From Paractinoplanes brasiliensis (GTDB taxonomy: Bacteria; Actinomycetota; Actinomycetes; Mycobacteriales; Micromonosporaceae): DNA of 64,000 bases. Positions within the stretch are counted from its first letter, which is position 1. Every line of letters starts with the position of its first letter. The notes under the pieces are model-generated. The model worked only from the letters and a program-made list of their open reading frames with translations. It was not told the origin of the DNA and did no database searches. This document shows, one piece after another, positions 31,005 through 39,703 of the stretch. Made by a program: the position numbers and the translations under genes. The stretch is from NCBI RefSeq assembly GCF_004362215.1, contig NZ_SNWR01000001.1:3330001-3394000 (forward strand), read 5' to 3'.

Positions 31005-31781
31005 TCATCCGGCAAGCTCCATGATCGCAAGGTAGTAGGGATGGTCGTCGGCGTCGATCGATTTCAGCCGCCACGGGGTGCCCGCGATGACCTGTTCCAG
31101 CTCGGCCGGGGAGCAGTTCAGGTAGTCGAACCATTCGGTGGCGAGCAGCCGGTAGCGCAGCCGCAGGCGTAGCTGCCCCCCGAGCCGGCCGCGCTCCCGG
31201 TTGTGCCGGTGATAGCCGACGTGCACGGGGTCGGTGGTGCCGTACGGGTCCGTGCCCTGCGCGATGATCCGGGCGCCCGGGTTGGCCAGCTGGGCCAGCG
31301 CCCGCAGGAAGACCGGCGCGCGTTCCGGGCCCTCGAGCAGCCCGAGGTTGTTGCCGAGCAGCAGGAACGTGTCGTAGCGGGCACTGGCCGAGGCGTACGC
31401 GTCGACGGTGTTGATGACGGTGTCGCGCAGTCCCCGCCGGCGGGCGATCTCGATGGCCCCGCGCGAGGTGTCCAGGCCGGTCACCGCCATCCCCCGTCGC
31501 TGCAACTCCAGCGCCGTGCGGCCGGCGCCGGCGCCGATGTCGAGCACGTGGCCCCGGCACAACCGCAGGGCCCGGTGGTCGTGCGGCTGCCACTCGTCGG
31601 GTTCGCCCAGGTAGTGGTCGGCCGGCGCCCCGTTGATCAGGCCGTCGTCGCGTTCGATCACCTCGATGACCGGCCGCGGCACTCGCCCACCGGCCAGCGG
31701 CCGCGGCCCCACCCCGGTGCGCACGGCGTACGCGTCCCGGATCATTTCGCCGAACACGTCGCCTATCGGTGGCTCCCGCAT
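31005..31781 (-). CDS. SAM-dependent methyltransferase
   Basis: This is a 258-aa class I methyltransferase. The AdoMet-binding motif I is GHVLDIGAGAGRTALEL, motif II is in VTGLDTSRGAIEIARRR, and the post-motif is YDTFLLLGNNLGLLE. The C-terminal half (REQ-like basic RLGGQLRLRLRYRLLATEWFDYL) may shape substrate binding; the substrate is unknown. The start is ATG 31781; the frame is open to 31817. It is divergent from a deazaflavin-oxidoreductase-like gene with 18 bp between the starts. Confidence 0.82.
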   Translation of the reverse strand: MREPPIGDVFGEMIRDAYAVRTGVGPRPLAGGRVPRPVIEVIERDDGLINGAPADHYLGEPDEWQPHDHRALRLCRGHVLDIGAGAGRTALELQRRGMAVTGLDTSRGAIEIARRRGLRDTVINTVDAYASASARYDTFLLLGNNLGLLEGPERAPVFLRALAQLANPGARIIAQGTDPYGTTDPVHVGYHRHNRERGRLGGQLRLRLRYRLLATEWFDYLNCSPAELEQVIAGTPWRLKSIDADDHPYYLAIMELAG

Positions 31782-31799
31782 GGTCACTACCCTTGACGC

Positions 31800-32177
31800 A
31801 TGACCGCTCTGGGGCAACTCGGTTCCAAGAAGTACGTCCTGCTGACGACGTTTCGCAAGGACGGGCGGGCGGTGGCGACGCCCGTCTGGGTGTTACCGGC
31901 CGGCGACGGCGTGGCGATCTGGACCGAGTCGAAGTCGTACAAGGTGAAGCGGGTCCGCAACAACCCGAAGGTCACCGTGGCGCCCTGCGACATCCGCGGC
32001 AACGTGCGCGGCGAGGCGGTTGAGGGCCGGGCCCGAGTCGTCGGCGACGCCGAGCGTGATCACTTCGCCGGGGTGCTGGGCCGGAAGTACTGGATCGCCG
32101 GCCTGGCCGGGATGCTGCGCTACAAGCTCCTGGGCCGGCGCGACCGGATCACCGTCATTGCCATCGATCCGGAATGA
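31800..32177 (+). CDS. PPOX-class (F420/FMN split-barrel) oxidoreductase
   Basis: This 125-aa split-barrel flavin/deazaflavin-binding protein has the family pattern LGSKKYVLLTTFRKDGRAVATPVWVLPAGD, then a KVKRVRNNPKVTVAPCDIRG strand-helix. The F420H2-dependent reductase group of actinomycetes has this length and layout. It may reduce quinones or other conjugated compounds. It is divergent from the methyltransferase gene. Confidence 0.85.
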   Translation: MTALGQLGSKKYVLLTTFRKDGRAVATPVWVLPAGDGVAIWTESKSYKVKRVRNNPKVTVAPCDIRGNVRGEAVEGRARVVGDAERDHFAGVLGRKYWIAGLAGMLRYKLLGRRDRITVIAIDPE

Positions 32178-32200
32178 ATCGCCCGGCGGTAGAGCCGAAG

Positions 32201-32234
32201 AAGGGGCGATCGCCTTCCCCGACGCTCGCCCCTT
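32201..32234. terminator. Hairpin between the PPOX gene and bldC
   Basis: AAGGGGCGA at 32201-32209 pairs perfectly with TCGCCCCTT at 32226-32234 across a 16-nt loop. It lies between two convergent genes, so it may stop both transcripts. There is no U tract. Confidence 0.45.
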
Positions 32235-32270
32235 GCAACGATCTTCTGCCTCGACGTGAGTCCAGGTTCG

Positions 32271-32480
32271 TCAGTCGCCCTGACGCTGCGTGGGGATTTG
32301 CCCCTGCAGCAGAGCGCGAACCTCCGACTCCCGGTAACGACGGTGGCCGCCCAGAGTGCGGATCGCACTCAGCTTGCCGGCCTTCGCCCACCGGGTGACG
32401 GTCTTCGGGTCGACACGGAACATCGACGCCACCTCGGCCGGCGTTAGTAGCGGCTCAGGATCGTGCGTACGCGATGCCAT
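32271..32480 (-). CDS. bldC: BldC, MerR-type developmental DNA-binding protein
   Basis: This 69-aa protein is nearly identical in pattern to Streptomyces BldC: EPLLTPAEVASMFRVDPKTV, TRWAKAGKLSAIRTLGGHRR, then YRESEVRALL. BldC is a MerR-like wHTH without the dimerising coiled coil. It binds DNA cooperatively in head-to-tail fashion at direct repeats and delays development. ATG 32480 follows GGAGGAG at 7 bases. The nearby DUF8083-like gene, amino-acid dehydrogenase and DUF3073 repeat the conserved gene order around bldC in Streptomyces, as I recall it. It is probably an orthologue with a role in sporangium development here. Confidence 0.93.
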   Translation of the reverse strand: MASRTHDPEPLLTPAEVASMFRVDPKTVTRWAKAGKLSAIRTLGGHRRYRESEVRALLQGQIPTQRQGD

Positions 32481-32762
32481 CGGTCACTCCTCCACAGGTA
32501 CCTATAGACAACGGCCGGGGTCCCGCCGGCCGGTGCGTCTCTCATGGTCCGGCTAGTCCCCGATGTCCGACATGGGCCGAACGGACGAAGGTCCCCAGAT
32601 AGACGGATGAAGCATGCCCGATTTTTGCGTGTTTTCTACGCCAGATAGTGTCTCGTTTAGTCCGATTATCACGCTTCGGCGAGCGGCGGTTACGAAGAGT
32701 GTTCACCTCGGGAGCGCTCCCAAGGGTGCCGAAAACCGCCCTTCTGTCCGCATCTTCGCAGG
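32481..32762. promoter_or_regulatory. bldC upstream region with palindrome
   Basis: The 280-bp gap between bldC and the next gene (both leftward) includes an unusually AT-rich stretch at about 32610-32680, a good place for the bldC promoter. A perfect 12-bp palindrome GGGAGCGCTCCC lies at 32710-32721. Specific -35/-10 boxes could not be fixed. Confidence 0.4.
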
Positions 32763-33602
32763 TCAGTTGCACCTCTCCAGCAGTTGCACGGCCCGCCACC
32801 GATCGACCAGCTTCTCGTACGCGGCGGAGGCATCGTCGGCGTCGCCACGGGACAGCGCCGAAAGGCCGGCCGCCACCAGTCCGGGTGAATCGTCACCAGC
32901 GAGAACGTCATCCGGCAGGAGGTTGACGAGGCCGCCGTAGTCAAGCTCCACGATCGAGCGCGGATGGAACTCCTCGAGCCACCGCGTGCCCTCCTCGACC
33001 GCCTCGGTGATCGGGGCGTCACCGAGCGACTTGCGCAGCACGGCCACACCACGGTGCGCACGCCGGCGCGCCTTCGAGATCTCGGTGCGATAACGCAGCG
33101 TGCGCCGGCCGGAGGCGAGCTCGATCTCGCGCTCCTCCAGGTCGACGAAGACGAACCAGCGCAGCGGCACACCCCAGGTGGCAATCTGCTCGTGCACCCG
33201 CGGCACCCCGTGCTCGAGCACCTTGGCCCCGCTGCGCCAATCCTCCACGATGGCCTTGGCCTGGCCCGCGAGCACGGGCGGCACGAAGGCATCCGCCAGG
33301 ACACTGGGCACGCCGTCACGCGCGTTCAGGGCGGCCTCGGCGACCCGCAGGCGCAAATTCCACGGGCAGACCAGCAGCGAGTCACCCCACTGCAGCACGT
33401 ACGCCTCGTCGGGCAGATCGGGCAGCCTGGTCCAGCCGGCGCCGAGCGCCTCGAGCACGGCCGAGCGCTGCCGGACGGGACCCTCGACCGGGCCCAGGGC
33501 ACGTCCCTCGCGGGCGTACTTACGCCAGAAAACCTGACGGTCGCGGTCGAAGGCGGTCAGTGGTTCGTAAACCCTCAGGTACGACGCGAACAGTGACGGC
33601 AC
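32763..33602 (-). CDS. Conserved actinobacterial protein upstream of bldC
   Basis: This 279-aa protein opens PSLFASYLRVYEPLTAFDRD and has a central WGVPLRWFVFVDLEEREIEL stretch. It ends in a helical DDVLAGDDSPGLVAAGLSALSRGDADDASAAYEKLV region. It matches a conserved family that sits between bldC and the amino-acid dehydrogenase in actinomycetes (DUF8083-like, from memory). No catalytic motif is evident and its role is unknown. It is divergent from the dehydrogenase gene and transcribed in the same direction as bldC. Confidence 0.75.
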   Translation of the reverse strand: MPSLFASYLRVYEPLTAFDRDRQVFWRKYAREGRALGPVEGPVRQRSAVLEALGAGWTRLPDLPDEAYVLQWGDSLLVCPWNLRLRVAEAALNARDGVPSVLADAFVPPVLAGQAKAIVEDWRSGAKVLEHGVPRVHEQIATWGVPLRWFVFVDLEEREIELASGRRTLRYRTEISKARRRAHRGVAVLRKSLGDAPITEAVEEGTRWLEEFHPRSIVELDYGGLVNLLPDDVLAGDDSPGLVAAGLSALSRGDADDASAAYEKLVDRWRAVQLLERCN

Positions 33603-33754
33603 GGCGCGATCCTTTCACGAATTCGGCCGGGTGGAACTTCCCGCGCGGACGTAATCCCGCGGCAGGTCGCCCGACTAGGCTCGCAAATGTCCGGCACACC
33701 CCCGCCGGCGCTCGCTGCCCCACGAGGGCCTCGACAAGGATCAGGAGAACAGCC

Positions 33755-34834
33755 ATGGGCGTGTTCGACACCGACGGCACCGACGCCACCGGTCACGAAC
33801 AGGTCGTCTTCTGCCAGGACAGGCAGACCGGCCTCAAGGCGATCATCGGGATCTACTCCACCGCACTCGGGCCCGCGCTCGGCGGCACCCGTTTCTACCC
33901 GTACGAGAGTGAGGACGCGGCCCTGGCCGACGTGCTGAAGCTCTCTCGCGGCATGGCCTACAAGAACGCCCTGGCCGGACTCGACCTCGGCGGCGGCAAG
34001 GCAGTGATCTGGGGCGACCCGGCCCGCGTCAAGTCCGAGGGGCTGCTGCGGGCGTACGGGCGCTTCGTCGAGTCGCTGCACGGTCGCTACTACACCGCTT
34101 GCGACGTCGGCACCTACGTCCCCGACATGGACGTGATCGCCCGCGAGACCCGTTACGTCACCGGCCGCAGCCTCGAGCACGGTGGCGCCGGCGATTCCTC
34201 GATCCTCACCGCCTGGGGCGTCTTCCAGGGTATGCGGGCCGCCGCCGAGCACACGTGGGGTCGTCCTACGCTGGCCGGCAAGACGGTGGGCATCGCCGGA
34301 CTGGGCAAGGTCGGCAAATACCTCGCCGGTCACCTCATCGAGGACGGCGCCGCGGTCATCGCCACCGATGTCAACGAGGCCGCCCTGAGCTGGGCCCGCA
34401 CCACCTACCCCCAGATCGAGCTCGTCGCCGGTACCGAGGCGCTGATCACCTCCGACCTCGACGTCTACGCGCCTTGTGCGCTCGGCGGCGCGCTGAACGA
34501 CGACACGGTGCCGCAGCTGCGGGCCAAGGTCGTCACCGGCGGCGCGAACAACCAGCTCGCGCACCCCGGCATCGAGAAGACCCTGGCCGAGCGGGGCATC
34601 CTGTACACGCCCGACTATCTGGTCAACGCGGGCGGCGTGATCCAGGTGGCCGACGAGATCGAGGGCTTCAACTTCGAGCGGGCCAAGCTGCGGGCCACCG
34701 GCATCTTCGACACGACCCGCCGGATCCTGCAGATGGCGGACAGCGAAGGTGTGGCGCCGGCCGTGGCCGCCGACCGGCTCGCCGAGCAGCGGATGGCCGA
34801 GGTCGGCCGGTTGCGGTCCATCTATCTCGGCTGA
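33755..34834 (+). CDS. Glu/Leu/Phe/Val dehydrogenase (valine/leucine dehydrogenase)
   Basis: This 359-aa enzyme oxidatively deaminates branched-chain amino acids with NAD, supplying 2-oxo acids for catabolism and branched fatty-acid or polyketide starters. It shows the catalytic-lysine regions GMAYKNALAGLDLGGGKAVI, the nucleotide fold KTVGIAGLGKVGKYLAGHL, and GGANNQLAH. Length matches actinomycete valine dehydrogenase. ATG 33755 follows AGGAG. Its position beside bldC and DUF3073 fits the Streptomyces vdh locus, so valine dehydrogenase is the best guess; leucine or phenylalanine preference cannot be excluded. Confidence 0.9.
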   Translation: MGVFDTDGTDATGHEQVVFCQDRQTGLKAIIGIYSTALGPALGGTRFYPYESEDAALADVLKLSRGMAYKNALAGLDLGGGKAVIWGDPARVKSEGLLRAYGRFVESLHGRYYTACDVGTYVPDMDVIARETRYVTGRSLEHGGAGDSSILTAWGVFQGMRAAAEHTWGRPTLAGKTVGIAGLGKVGKYLAGHLIEDGAAVIATDVNEAALSWARTTYPQIELVAGTEALITSDLDVYAPCALGGALNDDTVPQLRAKVVTGGANNQLAHPGIEKTLAERGILYTPDYLVNAGGVIQVADEIEGFNFERAKLRATGIFDTTRRILQMADSEGVAPAVAADRLAEQRMAEVGRLRSIYLG

Positions 34835-35061
34835 ACGGACCGCTCCGGCAACCCGAACGGTGGGTCCGGGAGCGGAAAAGAGAGCGGTTTAGTGCCTGCC
34901 GCGCGTTCCTGGACGGAAAACCACGACGCGCGGCAGTGTCACACGCAACCCGAGGTGCCGAAGACGGCATCGTCCATGTACCGTAAGACCCACGAGAGAT
35001 GCCTGACGTCATCGGGGCCCGCCTTCGGGTTGCCCCGAATTCTGTGCGAGGGGGTCGAGCC

Positions 35062-35274
35062 ATGGGGCGCGGCCGTGCTAAGGCCAAGCAGACGAAGGTG
35101 GCCCGGGAGTTGAAGTATCACTCCCCGAACACCGACCTCACCGCCTTGCAGCGCGAACTGGCGGGAACACGCCAGTCCGACCGTCACTTCGACGACGACA
35201 ACGACGAGTTCGTCGACGACGACGAGGATGACGCTGACGACGACCAGGATTCCTGGTCGCCGACAAGGCGCTGA
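35062..35274 (+). CDS. DUF3073 family protein
   Basis: This 70-aa protein starts with the family hallmark MGRGRAKAKQTKVARELKYH followed by SPNTDLTALQREL. It ends in a strongly acidic tail (FVDDDEDDADDDQDSW). The family is restricted to actinobacteria and its function is unknown; a basic head with an acidic tail suggests a nucleic-acid- or protein-binding role. It is normally found near purM, which lies about 1.6 kb downstream here, separated by the RiPP locus. Confidence 0.93.
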   Translation: MGRGRAKAKQTKVARELKYHSPNTDLTALQRELAGTRQSDRHFDDDNDEFVDDDEDDADDDQDSWSPTRR

Positions 35275-35347
35275 CCCGTACCGCACAGAGCACGCGGCTC
35301 TCCGCGTGCTTCCGTGCGCGGTGGTCAATCCCTAAGGTTCAACACGA

Positions 35348-35379
35348 AAGCCCACGCGGGCTACCTCCCGCGTGGGCTT
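35348..35379. terminator. Strong bidirectional terminator
   Basis: A perfect 13-bp inverted repeat AAGCCCACGCGGG / CCCGCGTGGGCTT with a 6-nt loop lies between the convergent DUF3073 gene and the RiPP precursor gene, 20 bp past the precursor stop. Confidence 0.8.
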
Positions 35380-35398
35380 CGAACCAGACCCTGCCGTT

Positions 35399-35623
35399 TC
35401 ACCTGGGCCGGTTGTTCCAGTTGTAGAACGTCGGGATGTTCTCGAAGTGGTTCCAGGCGCACACCGCCGAGCCGTCGTCCGACGTGCTCTCGTCGCGTGC
35501 TCGCCGAGCCTTTTCCGCCTCCTCGAGGAGAGCGGCCAGCCCCACCCTGGTGTCGTGCACCCGAGCCGTCACCGGATCGGTCCCCAGCTCGTCAGACGGC
35601 CGAGGGCTCGTGATCTCGGGCAT
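35399..35623 (-). CDS. RiPP precursor peptide with multiple cyclophane motifs (AmcA-like)
   Basis: This 74-aa peptide has a charged helical leader (HDTRVGLAALLEEAEKARRA). The C-terminal core is rich in aromatic residues followed two positions later by Asn or His: WNH, FEN, FYN and WNN, ending NNRPR. Such three-residue aromatic-x-Asn units are substrates for radical SAM enzymes that crosslink the ring to the beta-carbon of the third residue (triceptide/cyclophane RiPPs). The start ATG 35623 lies within the 3' end of the maturase gene (32-bp overlap), so both are on one transcript. It resembles actinobacterial precursors named AmcA, from memory. There is no export or protease gene beside it. 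Confidence 0.8.
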   Translation of the reverse strand: MPEITSPRPSDELGTDPVTARVHDTRVGLAALLEEAEKARRARDESTSDDGSAVCAWNHFENIPTFYNWNNRPR

Positions 35624-36716
35624 GGTCCAGCACTCCCTCCAGTAGGCGAATCTTGCTGTTCCGGCAGTGGTCGGTCTCGGTGGTGTCGAACCGCCCCTGC
35701 TCGAAGTAGCGGTTGGCCGCGTGGGCCCCACCGCAGAAACCGAAGTACGGACACGTCGCGCGGCACGCCTCCACGCCACCCAGGAACTCCCCGATCCAGG
35801 GTGTCGTCGCGGCGCCGGCCAGGATCTCGGCCAGCGGCGTGGTCAGCACGTTCCCGCTGGTGAAATCGCCGTACCGCGGGTCCGTGAAGCCGGCCAGCTC
35901 GGGCGAGAGCAGCACCACCGAGCCGTCGTGCGCGACGGTCGGGATCGGGTCGAGCTGCCGGGGCAGCAGCGCGTCGGCCGAGCCGTCGAGCACCGCGCCC
36001 GCGTAACGCAGCGTCCACTCGACCTCGCGCAGGTGGATGCGGGGGTCGGTCCGCCAGGCGGAGACCAGCTCGGCCCAGAACGCCCGGACGTCGGCAGCGG
36101 CGTGGGTGTTGGCGCGCGTGTTGACGCCCTCCTGCTCCTCGACGTTGATGCCGAGCACGTCGCAGCCCAGGCGCAGAAAATAGTCGTACAGCTCGGTGGC
36201 GGCGCCGGGCCGCGGGTCACCGACCACGCACAGCGCGGAGAACGCGATGTCGTGCCGGCGCAGGGTCTCTATGCCGCGCACGATCCGGTCGTAGGCCGGG
36301 CGGCCGCCCCTGGTCACGCGCTCGCCGTTACGCGCCTCGGGACCGTCGACGCTGACGCTGACCCGTACGTCATGTGCCCGGAAGAACTCGCACCAGGCGT
36401 CGTCGATGAGTGTGGCGTTGGTCTGCACGTGGTGCTCGACGCCCGGCCCGAACGGCTCGAGGAGGGCGGCCAGATGCTCGCGACCGGCGGCCAAGGGCTC
36501 ACCACCGTGCCAGACGACCGAGAAGCGCCCCTGGCGGGCCCAACCCTCGACCGAGGCGGCCACGGCCCGAGCCACCTCGACCGGCATGCGCTGGTCGGCG
36601 GCGCGGAACGGCAGGTAGCAGTAGGTGCAGTCGAGATTGCAGAGGGTGGTGGGCTGCATCACGACGTAGGTCGGCACGGGTGCGATGCCCCGCATCCCGC
36701 TCCAGGCGTGCGTCAC
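35592..36716 (-). CDS. Radical SAM/SPASM peptide maturase, cyclophane-forming (AmcB-like)
   Basis: This 374-aa enzyme has the radical SAM cluster motif C-x3-C-x2-C in TTLCNLDCTYCYLPF and a (beta/alpha) core with VVWHGGEPL. The C-terminal SPASM region has cysteines in CRATCPYFGFCGGAHAANRY and ETDHCRN for auxiliary Fe-S clusters. It likely installs aromatic-to-Asn crosslinks on the downstream precursor. GTG 36716 is the start. The pair forms a minimal RiPP locus ending at the terminator at 35348. Radical SAM/SPASM proteins also include sulfatase maturases, but the adjoining precursor settles the choice. Confidence 0.87.
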   Translation of the reverse strand: MTHAWSGMRGIAPVPTYVVMQPTTLCNLDCTYCYLPFRAADQRMPVEVARAVAASVEGWARQGRFSVVWHGGEPLAAGREHLAALLEPFGPGVEHHVQTNATLIDDAWCEFFRAHDVRVSVSVDGPEARNGERVTRGGRPAYDRIVRGIETLRRHDIAFSALCVVGDPRPGAATELYDYFLRLGCDVLGINVEEQEGVNTRANTHAAADVRAFWAELVSAWRTDPRIHLREVEWTLRYAGAVLDGSADALLPRQLDPIPTVAHDGSVVLLSPELAGFTDPRYGDFTSGNVLTTPLAEILAGAATTPWIGEFLGGVEACRATCPYFGFCGGAHAANRYFEQGRFDTTETDHCRNSKIRLLEGVLDHARDHEPSAV

Positions 36717-36797
36717 TGCGTTACCCCCGTCCGTGGTGCAAAGCGTGATGAACTCACGTCAGAGGCTAGGCTCTGCGGTCCAGCCGAGTAAACGAAA

Positions 36798-36832
36798 GAT
36801 CCGCATGTGCCAGATATCGACACACGCGGATC
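36798..36832. terminator. Terminator hairpin downstream of purM
   Basis: GATCCGCATGTG pairs with CACACGCGGATC over 12 positions (one G-U or mismatch) around an 11-nt loop. It lies between the purM stop and the radical SAM start, on the path of leftward purine transcription. Confidence 0.6.
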
Positions 36833-36849
36833 ATTAGCGGAGCAAGGCC

Positions 36850-38001
36850 TCAGCCGCGGGTGTATTGCCCCATCATCTGCACCTCGCCGCTGCCGTCGAT
36901 GACCTCGCCGACCTGCCACGCCTCGACGCCGCGGCCGGTGAGATAGGCCATCGCGCGGTCGGCGTCGTCGGACGAGACGATCGCGAACATGCCCACGCCC
37001 ATGTTGAACGTGGCCTCCATCTCGTTGTCCTCGATCCGGCCCTTGGCCTGGATGAGGTCGAAGATGGGCTGCGGGCGCCAGGTCGAGCGGTCGACCACCG
37101 CGTCGGCGTTCCCGGGCAGGATGCGGTTGAGGTTGCCGGGGATGCCGCCGCCGGTCACGTGCGAGAACGCGCGGACGTCGGTCTCCTCGATCAGGCCCAG
37201 GCAGTCCTTGGCATAGATCTTGGTGGGCGTGAGGAGTTCCTCGCCCAGGGTGCGCTGGCTGCCGAAGTCGTCGACCACGGAGTCGAGACGCATACGGCCG
37301 GCCCCGAGCAGCACGTGACGTACGAGCGAATAGCCGTTGGAGTGCAGACCCGAGGAGCGCATCGCGATCACCGCGTCGCCCACCTCGACCCGCTCGCGGC
37401 CCAGGATCTCACTCTCTTCCACCACGCCGACCCCGGTGGCGGAGACGTCGTACTCGTCGGGCCGCAGGACGCCGGGGTGCTCGGCCGTCTCGCCACCCAG
37501 CAGCGCGCAGCCCGCGTAACGGCAGCCGTCCGCGATGCCGGCGCCGATCTCGGCCACCTTGTCCGGCACGACCTCGCCGCAGGCGATGTAGTCGAGCAGG
37601 AACAGCGGCTCGGCGCCACAGGCGACCAGGTCGTCGACGACCATGGCGACCAGGTCGATGCCGATCGTGTCGTGGATGTCGAGCTGCTGGGCGATCACCA
37701 GCTTGGTGCCGACACCGTCGGTCGACGAGGCCAGGATCGGGCTCTTGTACTTCGCCGTGTTCAGCTTGAACAGCCCGGAGAAGCCGCCCAGGTCGCCCAT
37801 GACCTCGGGCCGGGTGGTCTTCTTGACCTTCGTCTTGAGCAGCTCGACGGCGCGGTCACCGGCCTCGATCGAGACGCCCGCGTCCGCGTACGTCGCCGTG
37901 CGCTTGCGCACCCCACGGCCGGCGCCGGCCGTCCAGGGCTGGCGGTCGGCGCCCTCAGCGCCGTTGGACCCGGCACCGTTGCGCTCGGACACGTGCGTCA
38001 C
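36850..38001 (-). CDS. purM: Phosphoribosylformylglycinamidine cyclo-ligase (AIR synthetase)
   Basis: This is step five of purine synthesis: ATP-dependent ring closure of FGAM to AIR. It is a 383-aa PurM with TYADAGVSIEAGDRAVELLK, the substrate loop SSTDGVGTKLVIA, DLVACGAEPLFLLDYIACG, and GGETAEHPGVL. An N-terminal 30-residue Gly-rich leader is typical of actinomycetes. GTG 38001 has GGGGAG four bases upstream; GTG 37992 is the alternative. It lies 34 bp after purF and is surely in its operon. Confidence 0.96.
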   Translation of the reverse strand: MTHVSERNGAGSNGAEGADRQPWTAGAGRGVRKRTATYADAGVSIEAGDRAVELLKTKVKKTTRPEVMGDLGGFSGLFKLNTAKYKSPILASSTDGVGTKLVIAQQLDIHDTIGIDLVAMVVDDLVACGAEPLFLLDYIACGEVVPDKVAEIGAGIADGCRYAGCALLGGETAEHPGVLRPDEYDVSATGVGVVEESEILGRERVEVGDAVIAMRSSGLHSNGYSLVRHVLLGAGRMRLDSVVDDFGSQRTLGEELLTPTKIYAKDCLGLIEETDVRAFSHVTGGGIPGNLNRILPGNADAVVDRSTWRPQPIFDLIQAKGRIEDNEMEATFNMGVGMFAIVSSDDADRAMAYLTGRGVEAWQVGEVIDGSGEVQMMGQYTRG

Positions 38002-38035
38002 GCTTCTCCCCTTAGAGGTATTGCCATCGTCAAAA

Positions 38036-39595
38036 TCACGCGCTGCCGCCCTGACCGGCGAACTCACGCACGTCGTACTCCGTCTCGAGCTCGGCGACCG
38101 CAGCGGTCGCCGCCTCGTCGCTCGCCGACGGCATGGAGGCGCGCTTGCCGACCCCCTCGAGCAGGTGCTTGCCGATCAGGTTGCCCGCCGGCAGCTCGAT
38201 CGGATAGTGCCCGTCGAAGCAGGCCATGCACAGGCGGGTCTTCGGCTGCTCGGTCGCCGACACCAGACCGTCCAGGGAAACATAACCCAGGGAGTCGGCT
38301 CCGATCGAGCGGCGGATGCCCTCGTTGTCGAGCCCGTTCGCCAGCAGTTCGGCCCGGGTGGCGAAATCGATGCCGTAGAAGCAGGGCCACTTCACCGGCG
38401 GTGACGAGATGCGCACGTGCACCTCGAGCGCGCCGGCCTCGCGCAACATGCGGACGAGGGCTCGCTGGGTGTTGCCACGGACGATCGAGTCGTCGACCAC
38501 GACCAGGCGCTTGCCCCGTACGACCTCGCGCAGCGGGTTGAGCTTGAGCCGGATGCCGAGCTGGCGGATCGTCTGCGACGGCTGGATGAAGGTGCGGCCG
38601 ACGTACGCGTTCTTGGTGAGGCCGGCGCTGTACGGAATGCCGGATTCCTCGGCGTAACCGATCGCGGCCGGGGTGCCCGACTCGGGGACCGGGATGACCA
38701 GGTCGGCCTCGACGGGGTGCTCGCGGGCCAGCACACGGCCGATCTCGACGCGGGCCGAGTACATGTTCCGGCCGGCGATCGTCGTATCGGGGCGGGCCAG
38801 GTAGACGTACTCGAAGAGGCAACCCTTGGGCTCGGGCGCGGCGAACCGGGTGGAGCGCAGGCCGTGCTCGTCGACCGCGAGCATCTCGCCCGGCTCGACC
38901 TCACGCACGAAGCTCGCGCCGACGATGTCGAGGGCGGCCGTCTCGCTGGCGATCACCCAGCCGCGATCCATGCGGCCGAGCACCAGCGGTCGCACGCCCT
39001 GGGGGTCGCGGGCCGCGTAGAGGGTGCTCTCGTCCATGAAGACGAAGCTGAACGCGCCCTTGAGACCGGGCAGCACCTCGAGCGCGGCGGCCTCCACCGA
39101 CAGGTCGGGGCGGCTCGCCAGCAGCGTGGTCACCAGCGCGGTGTCCGAGGTGGCGCTGTCAACTTCCAGGCCCCGCTCGGCGACCTCACGGGACAGCTCG
39201 GCCGTGTTGACCAGGTTGCCGTTGTGCGCCAGCGCGATCGTCGTGCCGGCCGTGGTGGCACGGATCGTCGGCTGGGCGTTCTCCCAGTTCGAGCCGCCGG
39301 TGGTGGAGTAACGCGTGTGACCGATCGCGAGGTGGCCCCGCAGGCTGGCCAGCGTGGGCTCGTCGAAGACCTGCGACACGAGACCGAGATCCTTGTAGAC
39401 CACCACGCCCGAGCCGTCACTCACCGCAATACCGGCGGCTTCCTGGCCGCGGTGCTGCAGAGCGAAGAGCCCGAAGTAGGTGAGTTTGGCGACCTCTTCC
39501 TCGGGGGCCCAGACTCCGAAGACGCCGCAGGCATCCTGGGGGCCACGCTCCTGGGGGTCGAGATCGTCGGTCAACCGGCCGTCGCCTCGGGGCAC
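38036..39595 (-). CDS. purF: Amidophosphoribosyltransferase
   Basis: This is the committed first step of purine synthesis: PRPP plus glutamine to phosphoribosylamine. It is a 519-aa protein with a propeptide of about 22 residues ahead of catalytic Cys23 (DACGVFGVW), as in the self-processed Bacillus type. It has the glutaminase motif GHTRYSTTGGS, the PRPP motif VVVDDSIVRGNT, and late cysteines (CFYGIDFATRAELL, CMACFDGHYP) that bind an Fe-S cluster. The start is GTG 39595. It forms an operon with purM and is preceded by a sterol-carrier-family gene on the same strand. Confidence 0.97.
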   Translation of the reverse strand: MPRGDGRLTDDLDPQERGPQDACGVFGVWAPEEEVAKLTYFGLFALQHRGQEAAGIAVSDGSGVVVYKDLGLVSQVFDEPTLASLRGHLAIGHTRYSTTGGSNWENAQPTIRATTAGTTIALAHNGNLVNTAELSREVAERGLEVDSATSDTALVTTLLASRPDLSVEAAALEVLPGLKGAFSFVFMDESTLYAARDPQGVRPLVLGRMDRGWVIASETAALDIVGASFVREVEPGEMLAVDEHGLRSTRFAAPEPKGCLFEYVYLARPDTTIAGRNMYSARVEIGRVLAREHPVEADLVIPVPESGTPAAIGYAEESGIPYSAGLTKNAYVGRTFIQPSQTIRQLGIRLKLNPLREVVRGKRLVVVDDSIVRGNTQRALVRMLREAGALEVHVRISSPPVKWPCFYGIDFATRAELLANGLDNEGIRRSIGADSLGYVSLDGLVSATEQPKTRLCMACFDGHYPIELPAGNLIGKHLLEGVGKRASMPSASDEAATAAVAELETEYDVREFAGQGGSA

Positions 39596-39703
39596 TGTTG
39601 CTCCCTCATGCTGATCTGCTGTGAAACGTGCTGGACCGCTCCGAGCGACCAGTGTACGCGAGCCGGACGGGCGGGGCCCGGGCTCAGGACCGGCGTGCTC
39701 GGC

